64,000 nt of DNA from Phoronis australis (Eukaryota; Phoronida; Phoronidae): contig NMRA01000013.1 in NCBI GenBank assembly GCA_002633005.1, positions 1,427,944-1,491,943 on the forward strand. Direction: 5' to 3'. Below, in pieces: positions 12,301-21,000 of the stretch; position 1 is the first letter of the stretch; each line of letters starts with the position of its first letter. A model generated the notes under the pieces. It was not told where the DNA came from and did not search any database. It saw only the letters and a program-made list of their open reading frames with translations. A program made the translations under genes and the position numbers.

Positions 12301-14705
12301 GTTACATCGATGGTCTCCCTCTATGCGCATAAGGTATTTATAATCATGTGACTGATGTTTTAATAGGTGTGAAGCTTTCGGCGTATGAAACACCTACAGG
12401 TGCTACACCGCCTCTATTGAGCCAGCCAGAGACGGTGGTCCCTATCTAATGTCGCACTAGACAGTGACTACTGGTGCCAGTAGAGACTGGAGCTCCTATA
12501 GGAGCTTCAGACATCGGAAGCTTTTCGGCGACTTATGCCTCGCACTGTCTAAAACATCAAAGTCATGTTGTTATAAATACCTTTTGCACATGGACGGACA
12601 CCTTAGGAGGTTGTGAATGTATTTATTCCTTCCAACTCCAACAAATGTTCCTATTATCAAACTTTTTCTTCAAGCAGCCCCTCAGTTGGCCGGTTAGGGC
12701 TACAATACTTCCCATTGCTTTCTGCACTAATTTTGTCCCGTGTATATTAAACGGGCGGTAGGCGAAATCCGTTCACCGATTAAGAGTTCTCAGATCGTCA
12801 AAAATACATTCTACACTTACAACTATCTTTTAAAAAGGAGCTTACTTTCTTCAGTGATCGTTTCTGCTTCTACACATCTCCGATGAAGCATAGCTATGAG
12901 AATTGAGGTGACTTTGGACAAGAATTCCAACTCCACTTTTTTGGTCACCATTAACTTTTTCACCATGCGTGTGATAACCACAAAATAATTGAACTGAGTC
13001 ACACGAATTAGGCAAAGGTTAGCGCAAGACTGAATGAAGAGCATGACGTGACGCGTGACACTTGCAAAAGAGCATGGGAAGATATCAGGTGAAATTTGAT
13101 GATTTGTGTCCTTTGGACTTTTTCTTCGTCAACAGGTGTAATTTCACGGAACTTCCTCAAAATGGCACCCGGTCAGCAAAACTCGAGCAAACAGCGACAG
13201 ATTTTAATGGATATGTTCAAGTTATGTTTCACTAAATTGTATCCTGAGTCGTGGTATGTGTTAATTATAACTCAACATTATATATACATGTTTTATATGA
13301 TTTTATTTCTGTATCTTGATATGAGTAATTTTTTATGCGGATGTACTATCGCCCCTGTATGCCTGCAGCATTCAGCCTTGCAGGGCGATGCAATTACCCA
13401 TCACTCGTTCAGTTTCCAAAATCAGTAACTCACCCTTTTTAACACTGCGCATGACAGGTGGTATGTCATATCCCCTGGCGTGTGCAGGGTGAAAATGGCG
13501 AGTTACCAATTTTGGGAACTGAATGAGGGACTGCTCGAAGAAAAAGTTCGATAACGGGGGTTTGTCAGGACTTTGTTTGAGTTGGAAGCAATTAAATACA
13601 TCTAAGGTGTCCCTCTATGCGCAATTGGCATGACTTTGATGTTTTAATCACTGTGAGGATAGGGACGTGACAAAAAAATTCAAATTCTTATTTAATATTT
13701 AAAAATGCATTGATTTAAAAAAACATCCAAAACAGATTCAAACAAAAAAAAAATTAACAAATTCCGTTGAGCCGTTGACTTTTTATGAACGTTTGAAGAG
13801 CGATAATTAGCCCTTTATTTTAGTCCACTGAATACATGTAAATGAATGGGTGTATATGTGACCCAAAATTAGTTTTTTCACAATAACTTCCTCAATACTT
13901 TTAATAACAACGTGAAAATTTCAGGATATGACATTTACTTAGTGAGAGACATTTTTAAGACAACAAAAAATTCCAAATTCCAAAATGGCGGACAATATGG
14001 CCACCATTACGACTGCAAAAACGTCTTATTTTACGTNCGATGCAATTACCCATCACTCGTTCAGTTTCCAAAATCAGTAACTCACCCTTTTTAACACTGC
14101 GCATGACAGGTGGTATGATGTCATATCCCCTGGCGTGCGCAGGGTGAAAATGGCGAGTTACCAATTTTGGGAACTGAATGAGGGACTGCTCGAAGAAAAA
14201 GTTCGATAACGGGGGTTTGTCAGGACTTTGTTTGAGTTGGAAGCAATTAAATACACCTAAGGTGTCCTTCTATGCGCAATTGGCATGACTTTGATGTTTT
14301 AATCACTGTGAGGCATAAATTGCCGAAAAGCTTCCGGCGTATGAAGCGTTTATAGGAGCTCCACTGATGGTCACTGTCTAAACTCTAGTCTAAGTCTAAT
14401 CACAGGCACCTTTAAGTAGCCCTCTACAATACAACATATCTTTATTATGTTATATTGTAGAGGGCTACTAAAAGGTGACTGTGGAGTGTGGTCTAATGTC
14501 GCGTGGTCGTCGTCGATCCATGACCACGTTTCCATCCATTTTGTTTTAGGGGTTTATAAATAAATCTGTATATTGTGGAGCTTTCGGCATGAAAAGTGTG
14601 TGAAAGCACTACGTGGGTTTTTAAAACATTGGTTTTTAGCTGGTACTGCCTAATTTGACAGTTTGAGCTAGCATTCATTTCAAACCTACCGTCTGCCACA
14701 GCCAT
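222..14705 (-). CDS. THOC7: THOC7, THO complex subunit 7 (5' four exons, partial)
   Basis: THOC7 is a coiled-coil subunit of the nuclear THO/TREX complex, which couples transcription to mRNA packaging and export. Coding exons 14690-14705, 7470-7590, 1193-1320 and 222-308 join with matching phases and GT-AG borders into about 117 residues. They start MAVADDEIIRRRLLIEGDGG, continue with RSFIKWCNS and a QMVxxxxQCEQAM-type helix, and end in KAELQEAKRVRHNRQ. This follows the known THOC7 order: DDE-IRKRLLIDGDG, FIKWCNS, LSQCE..., QAKR-RKNRQEYDALAK. The family is about 200 residues, so the C-terminal half lies left of base 1. Exon 1 is only 16 nt and was placed by phase and by match to the family N terminus. 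The gene is head-to-head with ATXN7, with start codons 279 bp apart. Identification is firm; no transcript was available. Confidence 0.92.
1193..1320 (-). CDS. THOC7: THOC7 exon 3
   Basis: 128 nt, acceptor GTTTCCAG, donor GTGAAT. Encodes IATYQKMVAQLAQCEQAMVK and a MNLHEQENYGDLNSKI segment, matching the YQRML-LSQCE-S and MNLREMENYEKI region of THOC7. Confidence 0.92.
2340..3066 (+). pseudogene. LINE ORF1 remnant
   Basis: Broken frame. It opens with MDAILTGKAGQNVTKKIRSL, then a coiled-coil stretch (LENQLDKLKQESGSQIHRLE), then an RRM/C-terminal-like part with RRNCVVISGI, KSDVCRSHRLG and VNENLTKKRAQLYKACRDLG. This is the usual layout of a nucleic-acid-chaperone ORF1 protein. It is frameshifted near 2560 and has a stop near 2801. 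Confidence 0.75.
4052..4700 (+). pseudogene. LINE apurinic-like endonuclease remnant
   Basis: Pieces of an exonuclease-endonuclease-phosphatase domain: TSLNCRGLGF at the start, WASDLNLALD in the middle, then SRLDFF and SDHSIV at the end (catalytic Asp and His motifs). A piece between SLNCRGL and the THF motif is missing and the frame shifts several times. Confidence 0.75.
5160..6744 (+). pseudogene. LINE reverse transcriptase remnant
   Basis: RT blocks in order: IRSRARWIEEGEKPSKYF, KKMKNNKSPGSDSFSAEFF, NWRPIYLLN, DQTGFVSGRN, LLLIDFEKAFDSLSW, GCRQGDPLSPYIFILCAEI and QYADDTSITLNGS. The catalytic YADD is intact. There are in-frame stops near 5640, 5774 and 5939 and a frameshift near 6290. Confidence 0.88.
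7470..7590 (-). CDS. THOC7: THOC7 exon 2
   Basis: 121 nt from acceptor TTGTTTTGTAG to donor GTATGT. It encodes DEIIRRRLLIEGDGG then MDDRRIAGLLRSFIKWCNS, the most diagnostic THOC7 segment. Its acceptor is the first unit of a 44-bp minisatellite. Confidence 0.93.
7591..8060. repeat. Minisatellite (about 44-bp unit) abutting THOC7 exon 2
   Basis: Eleven units start at 7591, 7635, 7678, 7722, 7766, 7805, 7848, 7892, 7936, 7984 and 8023 (39-48 bp each). The consensus on the plus strand is ctacaagacaagataaacac followed by atcatgaactggtgaagtgttggt. The first unit begins exactly at the exon 2 boundary. Read on the gene strand, each unit ends in a pyrimidine-rich TTTATCTTGTCTTGTAG, so the array is a tandem copy of the 3' splice site. 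Units at 7635, 7722, 7766, 7805, 7984 and 8023 end in TAG, those at 7678, 7848 and 7892 in AAG, and that at 7936 in TAA. Confidence 0.93.
8338..8672. repeat. Two-copy GA/GAT-rich repeat, about 170 bp each
   Basis: Both halves contain cttggcgaaattaa, then runs of gatgacgaa/gatgatgac, then gacgaacgtag or gacgaacttag, and an aaatcaataagaaa tail. One frame would read as an Asp/Glu-rich stretch. It has no start or splice context and looks like simple-sequence DNA. Confidence 0.6.
8690..11580. other. THOC7 intron 1, unique part
   Basis: No exon, RNA gene or recognised transposon was seen. It includes a single-N join at 10143 without obvious duplicated flanks. Confidence 0.5.
10143..10143. other. 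Single-N assembly join
   Basis: In THOC7 intron 1. No duplicated flank was recognised, so missing sequence of unknown length is possible. Confidence 0.6.
11589..11701. mobile_element. Short palindromic element, full-length example (113 bp)
   Basis: A near-perfect inverted repeat. The outer arms are agacgggtcc and ggacccgtct, the inner arms tttcactgaataacg and cgttattcagtgaaa. It contains aaaactggttctcgg, shared with copies near 32480, 39578, 43186, 51293 and 61900. Confidence 0.75.
11899..12446. mobile_element. Fold-back (palindromic) element, about 550 bp
   Basis: The left arm (from cactagacagtgaccacc) pairs with the right arm (ending ggtggtccctatctaatg) along almost the whole length. The centre is the exact palindrome ggtatgatgtcatacc at 12179-12194. 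Shared blocks include aaagcttc.g, ttgttataaatac, tatgcgcata, attccttccaactc and atcaaac. It has no coding capacity. It is the fullest member of a family with further copies at 12447-12700, 13386-13658, 14038-14390 and 61985-62275. Confidence 0.85.
12447..12700. mobile_element. Fold-back element, left half only
   Basis: Starts cactagacagtgactactgg and follows the left arm of the 11899 element through attccttccaactccaac and atcaaac, then loses similarity in the central region. It abuts the complete copy. Confidence 0.75.
13386..13658. mobile_element. Fold-back element, right half (copy 1 of a join duplication)
   Basis: Matches the centre and right arm of the family (ttcagttccaaaatc..., gagttggaagcaattaaata, ctatgcgcaa, gatgttttaatc). 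It is nearly identical to 14038-14313, which starts right after the N at 14037. Confidence 0.75.
14038..14390. mobile_element. Fold-back element, right half (copy 2, runs to the terminus)
   Basis: Repeats 13386-13658 with a few differences (for example tatgatgtcat against tatgtcat), then continues through the terminal arm (aaagcttccggcgtatgaag, ggtcactgtctaaac). The end with the terminus is the more complete one. Confidence 0.75.
14406..14477. repeat. Long-stem hairpin in THOC7 intron 1
   Basis: The arms cacctttaagtagccctcta... and ...tagagggctactaaaaggtg pair over about 32 bp with only two mismatches and an 8-10 base loop (14438-14446). It could be a small inverted-repeat transposon or, if transcribed, a hairpin RNA. 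It lies about 230 bp inside the THOC7 start codon. Confidence 0.8.
14690..14705 (-). CDS. THOC7: THOC7 exon 1 (start codon)
   Basis: Sixteen coding bases, ATG GCT GTG GCA GAC G, followed by donor GTAGGT. Joined to exon 2 they give MAVADDEII, matching the family start (M-AV-DDE-I). It is preferred over an alternative 13-nt exon at 9448-9460 because the residues match better and it lies at the divergent promoter. Confidence 0.85.
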
Positions 14706-14984
14706 TTTTCCAAATATGGGTCAGAAGGCTGCTGTGGATCATATAAAATACACAGAATCAAAAGGTCTAAACAGCTTTATTTGTATATCGAATAAAGTTT
14801 TATTTGCACGAAAAGGCGATTGTGATGGCTGATTTTTATTTCTAGAAAAACTTATTCATAAAAGTTTAGTATTTGTTATTGAAAATGCGACATGAAACTG
14901 ATCCGAGGCTACGGAAAACCCCGAACCTGACGTCAGATTCGACATAATTCGCCCTCCCAAAAGCAACAAGATCTTGGTAGAAAA
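14706..14984. promoter_or_regulatory. Divergent THOC7/ATXN7 promoter
   Basis: 279 bp between the two start codons. It holds a perfect palindromic CRE, TGACGTCA, at 14928-14935, 50 bp upstream of the ATXN7 ATG. No TATA box is obvious at a sensible distance for either gene, although AT-rich stretches exist. CREB/ATF binding is inferred only from the motif. Both 5' UTRs must lie here unless upstream non-coding exons exist. Confidence 0.75.
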
Positions 14985-15066
14985 ATGGCGACCCTGGACT
15001 GGAGTCCGTCGCTGTTTGAAGGCCAAAGTTGGACAGCATGGGAGGATAAAGTCAAATTGTCTCAAG
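14985..15066 (+). CDS. ATXN7: ATXN7 exon 1
   Basis: 82 nt encoding MATLDWSPSLFEGQSWTAWE and DKVKLSQ, donor GTTTGC. GQSW-x-W is the conserved first ataxin-7 block. The start is the first ATG of this frame, in aaaaATGGCG context. Confidence 0.9.
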
Positions 15067-18000
15067 GTTTGCTTCACAGAAGAGTCTTTTTGACGGCATA
15101 ACCAATTAGTGCCGTTCTTCATTCACGAACGGCTTCGTTACGACAACTTGAATACGCGGGTCATGAAAGAAGTTTTGCCTCACTTCTGTCTTGACTTTCG
15201 ATAATAGATTGGTCATGACGATTAATTTTTTTCTTGTACTTGTTTCAGGTGAAGATGTCCCTGACGGCCCAGAAAAAGAAAAGAAAGAAAGCAACATAAT
15301 GAAACTGAGGCAAAACGGTATTACCATAATTTTGTTGTCTAAAACAGTTTTATCTGCAGTGAAACAGTCCAGTTGTTTACAACCCATGCGATTTCTCCAT
15401 GCTTTCTTTGAAATTGACACTGACGCATTCTGAATCATCATTTGTATCTGTGTTAGATATATGTTTAGGATAGAATTATGGATACAATATATATAACTAT
15501 ATTTGTTTCATCCCATTTATATTTTGTCTTTGTCTTGTTATTAATTGCACGCAAGTTGTAAATTGTGCTGGTATATTGGCTTTGTTAGGTCTTTACTAAT
15601 TCAGTAATGTTGCGGGTTGCTTATTATTTCTCTATCATGTAATTAAGTGATAGTCATTTTAAATAGGGGCCTGTCTATTCAACTTTTACCTTTATGTTAT
15701 GTATTTTTATTACTGTGAAACAGTACAATGTAATCTGCTAACTTGTAAAAAGGTATTTTATACAGCTTAAACGGTTTTCTCGGTTTTTGAATGTGGGTCT
15801 CCACTCGTTTTTTGCACATGATATTTTCTAAGAGCCCAACAGCTGATTTTTTACTTGTGGAGGAAAAGATAAGAATTACCTTTACCTTTCACTGTCTTGC
15901 ACATTTTATGTTGTTGAATCTTTATTTTGTTATTCAAGCTAATATTTTTTATGAGTGCTAGACAACATTTAAACAATGCACTCTGTCTTTGCATACAAAA
16001 GTGAATGCACTGTATGTTGTGACATATTTTGACACGTCATTACAATTGCCCAGGATCTAGGTAAAAAATCTCTGCAGAAATAGGTCCTTCATTGTCATCA
16101 TCATAGTCATCACAGCATTCTGCTCCCTAATGGTGTTATTTTCCGTTTCCTTTCAGATAAGAGCCTTTTTGGCATTTGCCCTTCACGCGACGAGTGCTAT
16201 TTGGTCATTTGTGAAAAATGCGGACAAATAATCAAACCTCAGGCGTTAAAATGTCACATTGGTAGGTAGAAAACTTGTCATGGGTCTTCAATTTTGAAAG
16301 GGGGGGGGTGCAAGTGCAGTTGTCGTAAACCAGTCCAGATACTGTTTAAGTTGCAGTAAGCTACTCTATGTAGTCAAATTGCTATACCTAGAGTACAAAT
16401 TTGATTGGCAAAATACAGCACCTACAGTCCTCTTCAGCACTAAAAAACGTGTGACCTTCAAGGAAACTGGGGGACCAGCGTCAGCAGAAAATGAACAAGT
16501 GCATATTTTCTTAAAGTGGTCGATGTAGGGTTTTCAAACCACGAAGCCAAAGAAAATTGCATAACAGGTTCTTGTATGCACCAGATTCATTTTGAAACCT
16601 GTGCCTCGTTGATCTAAGGAAGAAAATGCCTGCCCACAAGTTTTGCAAAGTTCTTTCAAACCAAGTGGTTGAAACGGAATGTCACTTCAAAGATGAGTAT
16701 CATTGGCTCACCAAGAAATGCAGGTCTCTTATTATATTTTGCTCATGGAGATGAAGTGGGCAAAAAGTACGAACAGGTGCACACACGGTGTAGATAATTA
16801 CAGTAAGTGATAAAAGTGTTGACTTAGAAAGGTTCTTCTCTTTGAGTTTAAGATCCATTATTTATTATCTGCCTGCACTTTTTCAGAACAAAGACACAGC
16901 GGCAGTTTAGACAGCTCGAAGAAAGTCGTGGCAGCCGTGGACAACAAAAACTCTAGGACTATGAACTCAAAGCCAGTGATTAGTATTACAAAGACAACAC
17001 TGGCATCAGTGACTAATCCCACAGTATCCGTGCCAAAAACGGCTGCTACGGCTACAGTATCAAAGACATGTAATGCCCAGGAACTCTTGTCTTCAGCAAA
17101 ATTCATAGCCGCGGCGAGCTCGGCAGAAGCGCTGAAAAGAAAAGCACCGAGCCCCAAACCGAACTGTTCTGGTGCAGATTCTCGGCGACAGGCTACAGCA
17201 AAGTTGTCGCGGCTCAAAGCACAGCAGTCGCAACCCGTGTTGAATCTGGAGAAAGTGCGCGTGCCTTCGCCAAAAACACCGCCAGTTGCTGCTGACCCCC
17301 GCGTCCCTTCGCCCAAAATGCCGAGCGGTGGGTCGACTCCGCAAGGCAAGGAGCAGCATGCAGGTGTTGGAGTCAACGGTTTGGACGCACATGCAAAGTC
17401 TCTACAAAAAGTGCCGAAACAGATACCGTGTAAAGGTGTGCAGCCCATGTTTGTAATATTGCCCTGCGTAGTACTATCGTATTGTATATTGGTTGCTTCC
17501 TAAGTAAAGTGGACCACTGTACTAAAAATTCTAGTATGATGGTGCGCCTCATGGTAATCATGCCCAGATTTCTCACAAAATTTAGGGATATTCTTTGAGA
17601 ATACTATTCCACTAAAACAAGCTCTTTATGTTATAAAAATTTTAAATAAAAGCAAGGAGCTTATTTTAAAAATATTTTTGATAAAATTTGATAATGCATT
17701 ACATAATTTTAGATGTTGACATGTATTCAATTTGACATCAAACATATTGAGAAGTATTGGGAATGGCCTAAAAACTAGTGATGGAACTATACACATTTTC
17801 ATAAATTTGTATCATTTTAGAAGGAATTTAAATATTTTGGATTTTATTCTTATTTATCAAGGTAATTCATCTTTTCTCAAGTATAAGTAATTTACTTACG
17901 ACTTGTACCAACTGTAGCAACTTCAGCATGAAGCAATATTCAGCAATGTCATTTGAAGTTTTTCTTCAGGAAAATGAGAATCAATATTTTCTAGTGACAA

Positions 18001-21000
18001 CTGTGCTGCTTTATGAGCTCTCACCATGTCCGCTGTTGTACAAAATTGTTAAATATGATAAGGTTCCTAATAGTGAATGATCCTGCGGTATTTATTTGTT
18101 CAGTATCTCAAAAATGCTCTTTAAAAGATACAAATCAATCATGACTTTGTAAGACACCTAACGGTAAAACTTGGAACTAGCAATCAAATTGAAACCAGTC
18201 ATGGTGTATCGATACTGAAATTGGTTGGTCTTGCATCACAATTTGTACAATTATTAAAAACAGGCGTATTAATAGATGCACATATACAATAAGGCATATG
18301 CAACTGCTCCTGCAAGCGAAATTTTGGCACTTCAGCAAAACTTTTTTTGAAAAACATTATTTCGTATACAAGCGCAGAGGCCTAAATCTGTGCAAATAAA
18401 GAAAGTGTCTATCTAGTGTGGGAAATGTTGATTAGTGGTTTGAGTACCTTTATTATTAGAAAATTGGTCCAAGTTTTTTTGTACGGACACTTCTCATTGG
18501 GAAGTTGCTTAGACTTTTAGCTTTTTGTGCATGACTGCTGGTTTACTGTGAAGTTCGGCTGTTTTTCAGTAAACAATCCACACCGTCGGGTTTGCCAACA
18601 TCTCTTGTAACCCACCCAAATATCTCTTGTACTTCTTACAGCAAATTGGCGTGTTCATACTGGGCTCAAAAAGAATGTGACTGTCACGGGTTTTGTGTGG
18701 TTCAGTGAGGAGTCTTGTCTCGTTTTGAGTTCATTGGAAATGATTGTTCCTTTTCTTGAAATAACAATTGTGTTTTTTTTTTCTGTTCGGGTGCAGCTCT
18801 GGAATTCTGTTCCACTGTCTCTAATTTTGTCTTAGTTTGAAGTTGCATGTGTAGCCGCTGAAAGCGCACAAACTTTTGCAGTGCAATGTCTTGAAAAGCA
18901 GTGTCGTGGGTTGTCCTTATATAATTGCCTGCCTCCTGTTTCAGATCGAGAGTTTTCTCCCGACATCCACTGTGGCGTAAAGGTCTCTGACACCGGAGAA
19001 CAATGCACCCGGTCATTGACATGTAAAGTAGGTGTCTCTTCGAGAATGCAGTGTTAGGAATATAGTTTGTTGTGGAAGATAACCTTTAAATTTTAAGTCT
19101 GTGTTGAAATGGGAAGCAGTGTTTTTCATGCCAGCTGGCTAGTGAAAAGAAATTCGTGTAATAGTTGTTAAATTTGACATTTATGTCCAGTATTTTTTCC
19201 TATTACCAGTGAAAGCTGAACAAAAAGTGAATGAAATCCAGGTGTTGTAGCATTCAAGATATGCATATATGCTCATCAATTTGTCATCTGTTGCTTGCAG
19301 CGCCACCTGTTGTCGAAGCGCCGAGCCGTGTGCGGCCGCTCAAAGCCATTTGACCAGCTCCTGAACGAGCACCGAGAGAAGAAAGAGTTCCAGAAGCAGC
19401 TCAAACTCCAACAGGCCGCAGTTACGGCTGCTAGACAGTTGGGACAGTCTCAGGGATTCACACCGCTCAACAGGGCGGTGCAGATGGCGGCGACGTCGCC
19501 AGTGAATAGTGGTGGTGTCGTTGCCGTCACCAGCCCGTCAACAATGAAGCCCGTGAACAGAGCGATACATTCGCCGTATTATAGGTACTGGGTTCCTACC
19601 GATATTTGGGGACGAATAGAGTTCAGTTCTGAAATGTGTGAACTGGCTGAAGATCGAAACTAATTGTACTCATAAAATTGGTTTAGTTGTGAATTTTCAA
19701 GCTTTTTAAAACTCACTGTGTTTAATGTGCACCAAGTGTCTATTTGATCATTGATTAAGATACTGCCTGTGATGTGTTTCGTGATAACATAATAGTATAT
19801 ACTAAAATCATCTAGGCATCACATAATTGACATAAATTTCCCTTAACCCTTATACTGCGCTAGGCGAAGTCAGCCGACCTGCCAATTATCTTATTGCAAT
19901 GCGTTGGGTGTACTCAATCGCCTATGATAAGCTGCAGCTGGGAGGGTGCACTCACCCCAGGACACTTGTGATTTTCATTCAGAAATTATGAGAGCCCTGG
20001 AATGTTATTTAGAAATGTTAGCAAGTGCATTCCTTTGTTCACAGTTTCCTCTACATTATTCTGATTTAAAGTATGTGGCTGTGATTACTAGTTTGGGCGG
20101 CACTGGCAGGTTTATGTAAGTGTAGACACATAGTGTCATTATGTGGCTGGAACCAGATGAGAGAGGATGACAGTGGATCAGTTTACTTTCACTAAGACTA
20201 TGATGAAGATTTACGTATGGTAAAAATCTCCCTTAAACTTTGGACAACTTTTATGTTGGCTTCTTTTCTGTGAAAGTAACGTTTCCCATTCAAATTTTTA
20301 ATTTGAAATTGCAGGTCATTAGTCTGGGTGACCTTCATAATAGCCCAGTGTACAGTAGTAGTGTCCTGGGGTGAGTGCACTCACCTACAGCTGGCAGCTG
20401 CAGCTTATTGTCTATTGAATACACCCATCATGCTGTGTAGGATAATTGGCAAGTCGACTGACCTCTCCTAGTGCAGGATAAGGGTTAAAGAAAAATATTT
20501 CTTTCACCAGCCAAAAAAGTGGAATCTCTTTCACCATTTGTCTCTGCCTTTGACATGATTATTCGCTACATGGTTATCTGCACTGTTCTAGGGCTAACAG
20601 TCGCGAATTACCCAATCAATCACCCACTGCTCATCAGTCGGACACGTGGAGTAGAGTTGATGAACCCTTCATTCCAGACTTCACACCAGCCCCTGCAGCT
20701 GTGAGTTTAGATTATTTTACCATTTCTCGTCACTAGCCATCAATTTCTGTAAAAATCAATAATCGTCCATGGTATAATTTCGAGGCTTATAAGTAGGTGG
20801 CTAAGGTTTATAGATTGTTCTTAGAAGCGTGTAATCACTCAATGAGTGATAAGTTTTTTAAACTTCAAAATTGAATGAATGCTGTTTAAAAAAAGTGTGG
20901 TATGAATGCCATTAAAAAAATCCCTCTGTGAAAGTTTAAGAATTAGGTAATGTTGTGAAGTAAGTAAAACACTTGTTGAAGAAATTTTGATATCTGTTAA

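Noticed and set aside
16858-17448. Long minus-strand open frame (196 codons)
   Set aside because: It is the shadow of ATXN7 exon 4, which has family match, phase and splice sites.
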